Shown here one piece after another: positions 1 to 9,428 of a stretch of 64,000 nt of DNA; within the stretch, counting starts at the first letter, position 1; each line of letters begins with the position of its first letter. The position numbers were made by a program, and so were the translations under genes. Location: positions 186,001-250,000 of the forward strand of contig NZ_JAAXMM010000007.1 of the NCBI RefSeq assembly GCF_012276985.1. The letters run 5' to 3'. The stretch comes from Agrobacterium sp. a22-2 (GTDB lineage: Bacteria > Pseudomonadota > Alphaproteobacteria > Rhizobiales > Rhizobiaceae). The notes beneath the pieces were generated by a model. That model did not search any database and was not told the origin of the DNA. It was given only the letters and a program-made list of their open reading frames with translations.

Positions 1-220
1 CAGGCGCATCCAAAAGCCTGAACGATGACAAGCAGTTAGCAAATCCGACTGTGTCGAGCCTCAACAAGACAGGTCATTCCAACCTCTAAACTCGCACGGT
101 TGCGTGCCCGGGCTTTCTTGTCACTCGCCGCTTTTGCGACATGATCGGCTCCCATCCTTGCTGAAAGCAAAGGCCCATGCTGTCATGGGTGCCTGACGCA
201 AGTGGACAGAGGAGCAGGGA
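1..220. other. Upstream region of exoU, no gene seen
   Basis: No convincing coding sequence. A short dyad (CCCATG at 174-179 and CATGGG at 184-189) lies just before exoU, and a GGAG-type ribosome binding site precedes its start. In S. meliloti exoX lies beyond exoU, so this is probably the exoU promoter region, but I cannot pick a promoter with confidence. Confidence 0.4.
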
Positions 221-1237
221 ATGCCGGCAACTTCGGACGTATGCGTGATCATCGCCGCCAAGAACGCCTCGGCCACCATCGGCCGCGCCGTCGCATCGGC
301 GCTGGCAGAGCCGGAAACGACAGAGATCGTCGTTCTAGACGACGGATCGACGGATACAACGGCGGCGGCAGCCGAGGCGGCAGATGACGGCAGCGGGCGG
401 CTCAAGATTATCCGATTTTCCGAAAACCAAGGCCCTGCGGCAGCCCGCAACCATGCCATCGCTCATTCCCGAGCGTCCCTGCTGGCGGTGCTCGATGCAG
501 ACGACTTTTTCCTGCCCGGCCGCTTCCAGCGGCTTTTTCGTGAAACCGACTGGGATTTCATCGCCGACAATATCGTCTTCGTCGACGAGGCCGGCGCCGC
601 CCAGGCGTCTAGGGCAGTCCCGCGCTTTCAGTCGCAGGCACGGCTTCTCGATCTCAAAGGTTTCATCGAAGGCAATATTTCGCAGCGCGGCAAGCAGCGG
701 GGAGAAATCGGCTTTCTAAAGCCGGTCATGCGGCGCAGCTTTCTCGATGCCCACGGCCTGCGCTACCAGGACAGTCTCCGGCTCGGCGAGGACTACGATC
801 TCTATGCGCGGGCGCTGGCACGCGGCGCACGCTACAAGATCGTTCACGGTTGCGGATATGGCGCAGTGGTGCGACACGATTCCTTGAGCGGCAGCCACCG
901 GACCGACGATCTGAAACGGCTGTTCGAGGCCGACAGGGCGATGCTTGCGGATCCGACCTTTCCCGCAGACGCGGCCGCGCTGATCCATCGACACGAGCGG
1001 CATATTCGCGGGCGGTACGAGCTACGCCATTTTCTCGATCTGAAGAAGGCGCGCGGACCTGGCGCCGCACTGGGCTACATGATGGCCCGGCCAGGAGCGA
1101 TTCCGGCTATCGTCGGCGGCATTCTCGCCGACAAGACGGAGCGTTTCCGGCCACGACAGGCAACGGCACCGGCCGATGCCGGCACCCCTGCCTTTCGCTA
1201 TCTTTTGCCGGCGATCCCGGAACCGGATCAGCAATAG
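221..1237 (+). CDS. exoU: Succinoglycan glucosyltransferase ExoU (GT2)
   Basis: A 338-residue family 2 glycosyltransferase, inner-membrane associated. In S. meliloti ExoU adds the sixth sugar to the lipid-linked succinoglycan repeat. The N-terminal GT-A fold shows DDGSTD at residues 40-45 and the nucleotide-sugar/metal motif LDADD at 91-95; an ED pair near 190 fits the catalytic-base region. Start chosen at the ATG behind AGAGGAG. It resembles ExoO in this window (same FLKPV/YMKPV and GEDY regions), so U versus O assignment rests mainly on gene order next to exoV and exoW. Its 3' end overlaps the convergent exoV gene by 10 bases. Confidence 0.88.
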   Translation: MPATSDVCVIIAAKNASATIGRAVASALAEPETTEIVVLDDGSTDTTAAAAEAADDGSGRLKIIRFSENQGPAAARNHAIAHSRASLLAVLDADDFFLPGRFQRLFRETDWDFIADNIVFVDEAGAAQASRAVPRFQSQARLLDLKGFIEGNISQRGKQRGEIGFLKPVMRRSFLDAHGLRYQDSLRLGEDYDLYARALARGARYKIVHGCGYGAVVRHDSLSGSHRTDDLKRLFEADRAMLADPTFPADAAALIHRHERHIRGRYELRHFLDLKKARGPGAALGYMMARPGAIPAIVGGILADKTERFRPRQATAPADAGTPAFRYLLPAIPEPDQQ

Positions 1238-2178
1238 TCCCGGCGCACGCCTTCGATGACCTCCAGGAAGCGATCCTTGCGCGCCTGCAACACCGTGTCA
1301 GTGCTCAACTGCGGCGCGGCGCGGCTTGCCTGCCAGAGGGCAAGGGCGGATGGCGCTGCCAGCGCCTGCTTTGCAACCATGCGCAAAGGCGTCTGGCGGG
1401 GCTTGTGCGACTGCACCAGAACATCACCGTCGATCTTCTTGCTGTTCGGATCCTCCGGCGGTGGCGCACCGGTCTCGAAATCCACGCCCCAGAACCGCGC
1501 TCCCTTCACGACCGCTTCGGCGCGGCTTGAAATGGGAACCTGACGAGGCTTGTAGCTGACACCGACGGTCTGTGCCCAATCGCTCCATTTGAAGCTGTTG
1601 ATGCTGTGCGACGTGGTGACCGCTACCCACGGTACGCGGAAAGCGTCGGCGAGAATGGCGCCATGCATGGATTCGGCGACGATCAGCTCGGACTGGGCAA
1701 TGGCGCGGATCACGTCCTTGGCCTCGCCGCGCGGATCGATGTAGTTCAGGCCGACCAGGCTGCAGACCGCCGGCCACATGCCGGCAATCGCCGACTCCCA
1801 GTGAGGCACGAAGCTCTTCTTGTACTTCTTCGGCAGGTCTTTGAATTCCGGCATATCGGCGACCATGACGGCGGGATCGATGATGCCTTTCTCGGGGGGA
1901 ATGCCCACCTTTTCGGCTGTCAGCGGCCCGCGCACGGAGCGAATGTCCCATTCGGATGGATCGCTCATATCGGGCAAGGCGCCGTAGCCGAAACCGCTGC
2001 CCAGAACCAGCTTGTGGCCGCCCTTCGGCAGAAGGGCACGGTTGAGCACCGTGCCAACACCGACCAGCAGGGTATCGGGGCTGGCGTCGCGAAAACCGGG
2101 CAGAAGAAAATCCCAAAGCCAGAGATTGAGATCGTCGCCGAAGTTTCCGTGCTCGGATTCCCAGTAATAGGGTTTCAT
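1228..2178 (-). CDS. exoV: Succinoglycan pyruvyltransferase ExoV
   Basis: A 316-residue polysaccharide pyruvyl transferase, placing the ketal pyruvate on the terminal glucose of the succinoglycan repeat in the S. meliloti scheme. Family signatures seen are an N-terminal GNFGDDLN stretch (residues 11-18) and ESMHG at 169-173. The ATG at 2178 follows AAGGAGACAG, a strong ribosome binding site; the reading frame stays open upstream, but that part has no family resemblance. It lies downstream of exoW on the same strand (97-base gap) and probably shares its transcript. It converges on exoU. Confidence 0.88.
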   Translation of the reverse strand: MKPYYWESEHGNFGDDLNLWLWDFLLPGFRDASPDTLLVGVGTVLNRALLPKGGHKLVLGSGFGYGALPDMSDPSEWDIRSVRGPLTAEKVGIPPEKGIIDPAVMVADMPEFKDLPKKYKKSFVPHWESAIAGMWPAVCSLVGLNYIDPRGEAKDVIRAIAQSELIVAESMHGAILADAFRVPWVAVTTSHSINSFKWSDWAQTVGVSYKPRQVPISSRAEAVVKGARFWGVDFETGAPPPEDPNSKKIDGDVLVQSHKPRQTPLRMVAKQALAAPSALALWQASRAAPQLSTDTVLQARKDRFLEVIEGVRRDYC

Positions 2179-2275
2179 GACTGTCTCCTTTGGAAGACGA
2201 AAGAGAAGAGGCTGACAGGAGTGCGAAGCGATGCCCGACCACGGCCCCAGGACGCGCGTGCCGGCATAGCCGAAT

Positions 2276-3235
2276 TCATCTCGACAGTTTGCCCACGGCC
2301 AGTGCCATGGCGCTTTGCAGGATGCGCGGGTCGCGCCAGAACCAGCGGGCGAGAAGATCGAACTGTGGCAGCTTGCGCCGCTTGAGCAGCCGCGCCTGGC
2401 TCCATAGCGCCTGGCGCCTTGCCGTCTGCTTGTAGCCCCGGATGGAGGCGATTTCAGCCGGCCGGCGCGAGAAGCGTCCCTCGATCGTGTCGAGCGCCAC
2501 CCACGTGTTGAATTGCTGCCTGAGGAATTGCGGCGAGTCGGAATCGATGCTGTGGAAAATGTTGATCCCCTCGCCGCGTTCGGCACCGGCCGCATCGCAC
2601 AGGATGACCCGCTTGGCTCCGAGTACACAATCGCAGAAGAACAGCACGTCCTCGGCCGCCAGACGAAGTTCAGCCTCAAACCGGATAGTCCGGAAAAGGC
2701 TGGGGCCGATCACCATGCAGGACAGGTGCAGGAAGCTCCAGTTCTTCAGCATGACGCTTGAGAGTTCCGGCAGCTCGACGACAAGCGGGCTCTCGGCGAG
2801 ACGCACCACCCGTTCGGTCTTTTCCAGGTGGGCGATGCCGAAATGGTAGTAGAAGGCGTCTCCACCGGTGATGGAGGCCCAATAGCAATCGGCACCGAAC
2901 TGGCTCATGCTTTCATAGGCATTTTTCAAGTGATCGGCGGTCCACAGATCGTCGGAATCCAGGAAGGCCACGAATTCCGTGTCCGCCGGGACGTGATCAA
3001 GGCCGGTGTTGCGAGCCCCGCCCGGTCCGGCATTCGGTTGACTGATGACTTTTATGCGCGTTCTTTGCTCCGGAGAAAGCGGCGCCAATTCGTCAGAGAT
3101 CGGATACGGCGACTGGTCATCGACAATGATGACATTAAAATCAGTGAAGGTCTGTGCGAAGACGGATCCCAGCGCACGCCGGAGAATGCCCGCCTCCTTC
3201 TGGTAGTAAGGAATGATAACTGTCAGCTTCGCCAT
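2276..3235 (-). CDS. exoW: Succinoglycan glucosyltransferase ExoW (GT2)
   Basis: A 319-residue family 2 glycosyltransferase. In S. meliloti ExoW adds the seventh sugar of the octasaccharide subunit. GT-A features seen: VIIPYYQ near the N-terminus, VDDQSP around 38-43 and the metal-binding DSDD at 93-96. No strong membrane segment is obvious, so it is probably a cytoplasmic-face peripheral enzyme. First gene of the leftward exoW-exoV unit, divergent from exoT across 122 bases. Confidence 0.88.
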   Translation of the reverse strand: MAKLTVIIPYYQKEAGILRRALGSVFAQTFTDFNVIIVDDQSPYPISDELAPLSPEQRTRIKVISQPNAGPGGARNTGLDHVPADTEFVAFLDSDDLWTADHLKNAYESMSQFGADCYWASITGGDAFYYHFGIAHLEKTERVVRLAESPLVVELPELSSVMLKNWSFLHLSCMVIGPSLFRTIRFEAELRLAAEDVLFFCDCVLGAKRVILCDAAGAERGEGINIFHSIDSDSPQFLRQQFNTWVALDTIEGRFSRRPAEIASIRGYKQTARRQALWSQARLLKRRKLPQFDLLARWFWRDPRILQSAMALAVGKLSR

Positions 3236-3357
3236 CTTTTCGCCCCTGCGGTTTTTCTAAAAGAGGTCTAGTGGTCTTCCTCCCATCAGGCTGCGGCCTT
3301 TATCCGGCTCAAGTCTTTTCGTTGTCTTCCCTCTCCCACTCCCCATAGGATGTTGCC
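3236..3357. promoter_or_regulatory. Divergent exoW / exoT promoter region
   Basis: These 122 bases separate the starts of exoW (leftward) and exoT (rightward), so promoters for both units should lie here. I see no unambiguous -35/-10 pair or dyad operator. The assignment rests on gene orientation only. Confidence 0.45.
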
Positions 3358-4827
3358 ATGCCCCCAGTCGTCAACGCCAAATCGGTCACGCGCAATGTCG
3401 GCTGGAGTGTCTTATCCAAGACAGGCACATTCGGGCTTAAATTTGTCACGGTGCCGATTTTGGCGCGCATCCTGTCGCCGGACGAGTTCGGGGCGGTCGC
3501 CGTGGCACTGGCTGTTGTGCAGTTTCTGGCCATGATCGGCGGGGCCGGCTTTGCCTCGGCGCTGATCATCCAGCACGAGGAGGAAATGGAAACCATACAT
3601 TCGGTTTTCTGGGCAAATCTGGTGATCTCCTGCCTGATGGCGGCCGGCCTCTATGTCTATTCTGATCCAATCGCCACCCTGCTCGGGGCCAAGGAGGCAG
3701 CTTATCTTCTTGAAATCATGAGTTTCCTCATTCCGCTACAGCTTTGCGGCGATGTGGCCTATGCGCTACTCGCCCGCCGCATGCAGTTCAGCAAGGATGC
3801 CTTGTGGAGCATGATTTCCGAAACGCTCGGGGCCATCCTCGCCGTGCTGCTGGCGATCTTCGGCTTCGGCGTCTATGCTCTTCTGGCGCAGCTCTTTTCC
3901 TCCGCCCTCATCCGGCTTTTCGGGCTTTACGCCGTATCGCGATATGCGCCCCGCTTCGTCTTCCATCCGCGCCGAGTGCTGGCGCTCGGCCGGTTCAGCC
4001 TCGGCATGATGGGCTCGGAGATCGCCAATTTCATCACCTTCCAGTCACCGATGGTCGTCATATCGCGCTATCTCGGGCTGGCCGACGCCGGTGCCTATTC
4101 CGCGGCAAACCGGTTCTCCAGCATTCCGAACCAGGTCGTGCTGTCCGCGGTGATGGGTGTCCTGTTCCCGGCCTTCAGCACCATGATGCATGACCGGGAC
4201 CGTCGATCGCAGGCCTTGATGCTGAGCACCCAGGTGACCACCGTGCTGCTGGCACCGATGATGTTCGGCCTCTGGGCGATCGCCGAGCCGGCCATGCTGG
4301 TGCTATTCGGCAAGCAATGGGCCTATGCGTGGCCGGTGCTCAGCCTCCTGGCGCTATCGAAGGGGATATTGACGCCATGCAGCACCTATATTCCCTACCT
4401 CAAGGGGGTAGGTCATGGCGGAACGCTGTTCTGGTGGGCCGTCATCCGGGCCGTTGTGACGACCGCGGCCGTGGCCTATGCAGCGGCAACCGGCACGCTG
4501 GTGGATGCGATGATCGCACTCTGCGTCATCAATGCCTTGGTGCTGTGCGGCTATAGCTGGGTGGTATTCCGGGCCGACGGGACCGCCTTTTTCAAAGGAT
4601 TTTTCATTACCACCCGGCCGATGTTCACGGCGCTTGCGATGGCGGTCGCAGTCCGTCTGGCTCTGGATCACTATGGACATCTGGTGCCCAATCCGGTCCT
4701 GCAGCTGATCGCCGGCGCCTTGGCTGGCGGCACCCTCTATGCTGTTCTGGTCGTCCTGACCGAACGGCCGCTTCTCAAAAAACTGAAGGAAATGGTGCGC
4801 AACCGGAGGTCCGCTTCCCCGGTCTGA
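3358..4827 (+). CDS. exoT: Succinoglycan flippase ExoT (Wzx-type)
   Basis: A 489-residue polytopic membrane protein of the polysaccharide transporter/MOP flippase superfamily. It begins with the family-typical pattern of a short N-terminal tail followed by GWSVLSK-type sequence, then about 12-14 hydrophobic segments. The family moves undecaprenyl-linked repeats to the periplasmic face; in S. meliloti ExoT works with ExoP and ExoQ in polymerisation and export. The last residues are basic and probably cytoplasmic. Position between exoW and exoH matches the S. meliloti order. Confidence 0.87.
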   Translation: MPPVVNAKSVTRNVGWSVLSKTGTFGLKFVTVPILARILSPDEFGAVAVALAVVQFLAMIGGAGFASALIIQHEEEMETIHSVFWANLVISCLMAAGLYVYSDPIATLLGAKEAAYLLEIMSFLIPLQLCGDVAYALLARRMQFSKDALWSMISETLGAILAVLLAIFGFGVYALLAQLFSSALIRLFGLYAVSRYAPRFVFHPRRVLALGRFSLGMMGSEIANFITFQSPMVVISRYLGLADAGAYSAANRFSSIPNQVVLSAVMGVLFPAFSTMMHDRDRRSQALMLSTQVTTVLLAPMMFGLWAIAEPAMLVLFGKQWAYAWPVLSLLALSKGILTPCSTYIPYLKGVGHGGTLFWWAVIRAVVTTAAVAYAAATGTLVDAMIALCVINALVLCGYSWVVFRADGTAFFKGFFITTRPMFTALAMAVAVRLALDHYGHLVPNPVLQLIAGALAGGTLYAVLVVLTERPLLKKLKEMVRNRRSASPV

Positions 4828-5231
4828 CGCGGTTCGTGCAAATCGATTTAGACGCGCCGCAACCGGCCCGCCTGCCTCAATCCTGCACACTTTTTGCCTG
4901 AAACGGCACATTCAGCCCATCTTCGGACACTTAGTCCTAGGGAATTTCGAAACGAGTTTGCGCAGATCCCAATTGCCTCCTGCCGCGTATTTAAGCACAT
5001 ACGAAATCTCCGCAACGGCTTGTCACGGCGTCGTTTTCAAGCCTTTCGCCGACAAACGAACACTTCATCGCAGCTCTGGTTTTCGACACCATTTGGGTGC
5101 ACCGCAACCAAACGGGGTGAAGTTTTTTGCTGCACTGCCATATTTTCTGACGTTCAATGCCCTAGCTTATTGATGCGGGCTCAAGTCTGCTCTGGTTGAA
5201 ACGGCCGTCCGGGGGGAACGGCCCGATAGGG
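4828..5231. other. 404-base gap between exoT and exoH
   Basis: In S. meliloti this slot holds exoI. No reading frame here looks protein-like, so exoI is absent or decayed beyond recognition. The right half is AT-richer than its surroundings (runs such as GAAGTTTTTTG near 5118) and likely carries the promoter for the exoH-K-L-A-M-O unit, but no box can be assigned. Confidence 0.45.
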
Positions 5232-6365
5232 GTGACTGACATCGTGAATGTGGACGCGGACGTTTCTTCGCGGATCAATTTGATGCGCCTCCTGCTCATC
5301 TCGGGGATTGTGTTCGTGCACGTTCCCTACGATCCGCAGACCAGCCCTTTCCTGGGCACCTATGGCATGTTCGATTGGCTGCGGATCTTTCTTGGCGACA
5401 GCCTGTTCCGGGTCGGCGTGCCATGCCTCAGCGCAATCTCGGGCTTTTTGCTGTTTCGTCGCGGCCTTGATGGCTTCGACTATGCAAGGACAACGCGAAG
5501 CAAGGCGATGACCGTGCTGGTGCCATTCCTGATCTGGAACCTGTCCTTCCTGCTGCTTGTCTATCTTGGCCAGCGCAACGGAATAGGTTTCGGCTATGTC
5601 CCTGACGTTGTCGGCGCCTCGTGGCGAGATCTCGCCAGCCACGCCTTTGCGCTGGAAGCCTGGCCGATCAACGTGCCGCTCTACTTCCTACGCGATCTCC
5701 TCCTTTGCCTGTTGCTCTCGCCGGCGCTCGGGTTCCTGGTCATGCGCTTTCCGGGTCTGACGCTCGCCGTGCTTCTGGCCTACGCCGTGCTACCTGTCCC
5801 GAATGGAATTTTCCTCAAGAAGTCCATTCTTTTCGGCTTCAGCATCGGGATTTACGCCGCCCTTCACAAGGTGGATATCAAGCGCTTCGACAGTCAAGCA
5901 GGTCTGGTATTCACGATCGTTCTGGCCATATCCGTGGCCCTTGCCACGGCGCTCTACCAATACGGCCCGGAATTTCCAGTCTGGCTGGAAACCGCACGAA
6001 GCCTCGCTGCCCTGACCGGGATTCTCGGCGCCTGGTGCCTGTCGGCCCTGCTGACCGGCTCGCGCTTTGCAAAGGCTTTGTCCAAGGGCGGCGGCCTGAG
6101 CTTCTGGATCTTCTGCGCCCATTATCCCCTGCTGGTGGTGGCGTGGATGGTGTGGAACCGTTCTGGTCTCGACTTCTATCCACTGTTCTACATTACGGCT
6201 CCGGTCCTTGTGCTGATCGCCACCGTTCTCTCCAACGCTGTCGTGAAGCGCACCATGCCCCAGCTTTATGGCCTCCTGACCGGCAGCCGGTCGAAATCGG
6301 GAAAAGTCCCGCCTCGCCGCGAAGCCCCAGGCAAACAGGCAAACTACACGCCACAGGAAAGGTAA
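5232..6365 (+). CDS. exoH: Succinoglycan succinyltransferase ExoH (acyltransferase 3)
   Basis: Integral membrane acyltransferase of the OafA/acyltransferase-3 family, about 377 residues with around ten hydrophobic segments. ExoH adds succinyl groups to succinoglycan in S. meliloti, which affects its cleavage by ExoK-type glycanases. The first membrane helix ends in GIVFVH (His30 from the chosen start), the family's conserved histidine, followed by a RVGVPCLSAISGF stretch typical of these enzymes. Start is uncertain: I prefer GTG at 5232; TTG at 5196 is possible but lacks a clear ribosome site. It ends six bases before exoK. Confidence 0.85.
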   Translation: MTDIVNVDADVSSRINLMRLLLISGIVFVHVPYDPQTSPFLGTYGMFDWLRIFLGDSLFRVGVPCLSAISGFLLFRRGLDGFDYARTTRSKAMTVLVPFLIWNLSFLLLVYLGQRNGIGFGYVPDVVGASWRDLASHAFALEAWPINVPLYFLRDLLLCLLLSPALGFLVMRFPGLTLAVLLAYAVLPVPNGIFLKKSILFGFSIGIYAALHKVDIKRFDSQAGLVFTIVLAISVALATALYQYGPEFPVWLETARSLAALTGILGAWCLSALLTGSRFAKALSKGGGLSFWIFCAHYPLLVVAWMVWNRSGLDFYPLFYITAPVLVLIATVLSNAVVKRTMPQLYGLLTGSRSKSGKVPPRREAPGKQANYTPQER

Positions 6366-6371
6366 CAGACG

Positions 6372-7163
6372 ATGCGATCGAATTTCACAAAACGACTCCG
6401 CCGCCTCGCTATCCTCAGCATCTGCGCAGCCGGGACCGCCACCATGGCCCTTGCCCAGGAGGACGTAACCGGCACGTCCTTCGTCGAGACGTTCGACAGG
6501 CTCGACACCAAATCCTGGTATGTCTCCGACGGCTGGAACAATGGCGCCCACCAGAATTGCACCTGGTCGAAACGGCAGGTGAAGGTGGAGGATGGCATCC
6601 TCAACCTGACCTTCGAAAAACGGCAGTCGGGCGAACGCGAGTTCACCTGCGGCGAAATCCAGACCCGCAAACGTTACGGTTACGGCACTTACGAAGTGCG
6701 GATGAAGACGGCGGACGGGTCCGGGCTCAATTCGGCTTTCTTCACCTTTATCGGCCCGACCGACAAAAAACCGCATGACGAGATCGATTTTGAAGTGCTC
6801 GGCAAGGATCCAGGCAAGGTCCAGCTCAACCAGTATATCTCGGCCAAGGGCGGCAACGAGAAGCTGGTCGATGTTCCTGGCGGCGCCAACAGCGCCTTCA
6901 ACGACTATGCCTTCATCTGGGAAAAGGACCGGTTGCGCTACTATCTCAACGGCCGGATGGTTCACGAGGTGACGGATGCCACCAAGCTCCCCGTCAATGC
7001 GCAGAAGATATTCCTGAGCCTCTGGGGCACGGATACGCTGAGCGACTGGATGGGCAAATTTTCGGTAACCGGCCCAACCACGATGCAAGTCGACCGCGTT
7101 GCCTTCACCGCCGCCGGCGACTCCTGCCAGTTTCCCGAATCCATAGCCTGCACGTTGAACTGA
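6372..7163 (+). CDS. exoK: Secreted endo-beta-glycanase ExoK (GH16)
   Basis: A 263-residue glycoside hydrolase family 16 enzyme. The N-terminus is a classic signal peptide (basic start, hydrophobic core, ALA-QE cleavage near residue 28), so it is exported. The GH16 catalytic motif DEIDFE lies at residues 136-141, with E137 as expected nucleophile, D139 and acid/base E141. In S. meliloti ExoK cleaves nascent succinoglycan to low-molecular-weight forms. Its ribosome site lies in the end of exoH, implying translational coupling. Motif and context agree well. Confidence 0.93.
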   Translation: MRSNFTKRLRRLAILSICAAGTATMALAQEDVTGTSFVETFDRLDTKSWYVSDGWNNGAHQNCTWSKRQVKVEDGILNLTFEKRQSGEREFTCGEIQTRKRYGYGTYEVRMKTADGSGLNSAFFTFIGPTDKKPHDEIDFEVLGKDPGKVQLNQYISAKGGNEKLVDVPGGANSAFNDYAFIWEKDRLRYYLNGRMVHEVTDATKLPVNAQKIFLSLWGTDTLSDWMGKFSVTGPTTMQVDRVAFTAAGDSCQFPESIACTLN

Positions 7164-7198
7164 CGTTTGACCGACACCCCACGGACACGGATATTTTG

Positions 7199-8413
7199 AT
7201 GCTTCATATCCTCTATCTGGCCCACGATCTGGCAGACCCGGCCGTCCGGCGCCGCGTGCTGATGCTGCGCGAAGGCGGTGCGGACGTATCGCTGGCCGGG
7301 TTCCGCCGGGACGATAACGTGCTGGCGTCCGTCGAGGGAATCGCCCCGATCGAGCTTGGCACGACGGCGGACGGACAGTTCGGACAACGGATAGCGGCCG
7401 TTGCCAAGGCCTGCTTTGGTCTTGGCGGTCGGCTTGGCGGCCTTCGTCGACCTGATGTGATTATTGCCCGCAATCTGGAAATGCTGGCGGTCGCCAATCG
7501 CGCCGCAACATTGTTCGGGGCGAAAGTGCCTGTTGTCTATGAATGCCTCGACATCCATCGCCTGCTGTTGCGCAAGGACATGGCCGGCAAGGCTATTCGA
7601 GGTGCGGAAGCCTATCTGGGCCGCGATGTCCGCGCCCTGATCACCAGTTCACCTGCCTTCGTGGACAACTACTTCAAGCCGCTCTCCGGCCTCACCGCGC
7701 CGATCATGCTGCTTGAGAACAAGGTTCTCGAACTCTCGGACCACGACGCGCCGATTTCGCCCGTGGCACGTTTGCCGCAGGATGGGGAGCCCTGGCGGAT
7801 CGGCTGGTTCGGCGCTCTGCGCTGCTCGAAATCCCTCAAGCTCCTCTCGGATTTTTCCCGTGCCATGGCGGGCCAAGTGGAAATCGAGCTCCGGGGCCGG
7901 CCGGCCTATTCGGAATTCGACGATTTCGACGGCTTCGTGCGCAATGAGCCTTTCATGACCTACCACGGACCCTACAAGAACCCTGAGGACCTGGCACGTA
8001 TCTATGGCGCGGTTCAGTTTTCCTGGGCCATCGACTTCTTCGAGGAAGGGCTCAATTCGAGCTGGCTTCTGCCAAACCGGCTCTATGAAGGCTGCCGCTA
8101 TGGCGCCGTGCCGATTGCGCTTTCCGGCACAGAGACTGCCCGCTTCGTCGAGCGCAAGATGATCGGTTTTCGTCTTGCAGAGGCCAATCTCGAGCATCTT
8201 GCTGATCTGTTCCAGACCATGACGGCGGACCGTTATCTCACGGCTTTCAACGCCATTGTGGCGCAGGATCCGAAAGTCTGGATCTGCGACCGCGCCGATT
8301 GCCAGGCCCTGGTTCGCGACATTGCCCAGATTGCCGCTTTGCCGCGTACCGTTCAGCCGGTGCCCGTTCTTTCCCAACCCGTTGCCCAGAAGGTGGATGT
8401 TCATGAAGGATGA
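7199..8413 (+). CDS. exoL: Succinoglycan glycosyltransferase ExoL
   Basis: A 404-residue putative glycosyltransferase; S. meliloti ExoL adds the third sugar (second glucose) of the subunit. It starts MLHILYLAHD like GT-B enzymes, and the C-terminal half has the NRLYEG and sugar-donor-like region around residues 295-320, but I see no GT2 DxD motif. ATG at 7199 is preferred over an overlapping TTG at 7196. The gene overlaps exoA by 11 bases. Identification leans strongly on position between exoK and exoA. Confidence 0.82.
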   Translation: MLHILYLAHDLADPAVRRRVLMLREGGADVSLAGFRRDDNVLASVEGIAPIELGTTADGQFGQRIAAVAKACFGLGGRLGGLRRPDVIIARNLEMLAVANRAATLFGAKVPVVYECLDIHRLLLRKDMAGKAIRGAEAYLGRDVRALITSSPAFVDNYFKPLSGLTAPIMLLENKVLELSDHDAPISPVARLPQDGEPWRIGWFGALRCSKSLKLLSDFSRAMAGQVEIELRGRPAYSEFDDFDGFVRNEPFMTYHGPYKNPEDLARIYGAVQFSWAIDFFEEGLNSSWLLPNRLYEGCRYGAVPIALSGTETARFVERKMIGFRLAEANLEHLADLFQTMTADRYLTAFNAIVAQDPKVWICDRADCQALVRDIAQIAALPRTVQPVPVLSQPVAQKVDVHEG

Positions 8414-9428
8414 TAGCTTGAAATCCGTGCGCTGCCTGATCGTCATTCCCTGCCTCAACGAGGAAAAGCATATCGAGGGTGTGATCGACCGGCTGAGCGG
8501 GGCGCTTAACGATCTCGATGCCCGCATCGTGGTGGCCGATGGCGGAAGCCGAGACGCCACCCGCCAGATCGTCGGCCGGATTGCCGAGGCCAACGACAAG
8601 GTCACGCTGCTCGATAACCCCAAACGAATCCAGAGCGCGGCGGTCAATCTCGCTGTCGCGACCTTCGGCACCGATTGCGACTATCTGATCAGGATCGACG
8701 CGCATGGCGACTATCCCGACGACTATTGCCAGAACCTGGTGCGCGAAGCGCTTGAGACCGACGCGGATTCGGTGGTGGTCGGCATGCGGACGATCGGCCT
8801 TGGCACATTTCAGAAGGCCACGGCGCTGGCGCAGAATTCGAAGCTCGGCAATGGCGGCTCCAAGCATCGTACCGGAGCTCCCAGCCATTGGACCGACCAC
8901 GGTCACCACGCCCTGATGCGCATTGCTGCCTTCCGCGCCATCGGCGGTTATGACGAGAATTTCAATCACAACGAAGATGCAGAATGCGATTATCGCCTCA
9001 ACAAGGCCGGTTATCGCATCTGGATGACGGACAAAACAAGCATGATCTACTATCCGCGCTCCAGCGTTTTGCCCCTGTTCCGGCAATATTTCGGCTATGG
9101 CCGCGGGCGGGCGCGCAATTTTCTCAAGCACCGCGCCCTGCCGAGCATTCGCCAGATGATCCCGCTGGCCGTCGCGCCGGTGGCCGTCGGTGCGCTCCTT
9201 GCCGTTTTCAGCTGGCTGGCCATCGTTCCGGTCGGATTGTGGGCTGTGGCTTGCCTGTCCTATGGCGTCTGGCTGGCGCTTGGAAAGGGCGACCCTTATG
9301 GGCCGCTTGCGGCGGTGTCGGCCATGGTCATGCATTTTGCCTGGTCGGCCGGGTTCTGGCGCGAGCTTCTGGATGTTCGCGGACGCCGGGTCGCTGCCTA
9401 TCCGCAGAGCCAGGAGTTGATGCCATGA
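8403..9428 (+). CDS. exoA: Succinoglycan beta-1,3-glucosyltransferase ExoA
   Basis: A 341-residue family 2 glycosyltransferase that in S. meliloti adds the first glucose to the lipid-linked galactose. Motifs: VIPCLNEE at 14-21, ADGGSRD at 45-51, and DAHGDYP at 99-105 as the metal/donor site. Two or three C-terminal hydrophobic segments anchor it in the inner membrane. The ATG at 8403 lies inside the end of exoL; the open frame extends further upstream but only as an exoL shadow. Stop and exoM start overlap as ATGA. Confidence 0.88.
   Translation: MKDDSLKSVRCLIVIPCLNEEKHIEGVIDRLSGALNDLDARIVVADGGSRDATRQIVGRIAEANDKVTLLDNPKRIQSAAVNLAVATFGTDCDYLIRIDAHGDYPDDYCQNLVREALETDADSVVVGMRTIGLGTFQKATALAQNSKLGNGGSKHRTGAPSHWTDHGHHALMRIAAFRAIGGYDENFNHNEDAECDYRLNKAGYRIWMTDKTSMIYYPRSSVLPLFRQYFGYGRGRARNFLKHRALPSIRQMIPLAVAPVAVGALLAVFSWLAIVPVGLWAVACLSYGVWLALGKGDPYGPLAAVSAMVMHFAWSAGFWRELLDVRGRRVAAYPQSQELMP

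Noticed and set aside
1228..2679. Long 483-codon frame including exoV and an upstream extension.
   Set aside because: The extension is a shadow of exoW; the ATG at 2178 has a strong ribosome site and the resulting 316-residue protein fits the family.
5621..6778. Long plus-strand frame of 385 codons across exoH and exoK.
   Set aside because: Arg/Pro-rich shadow of the true genes; no domain.
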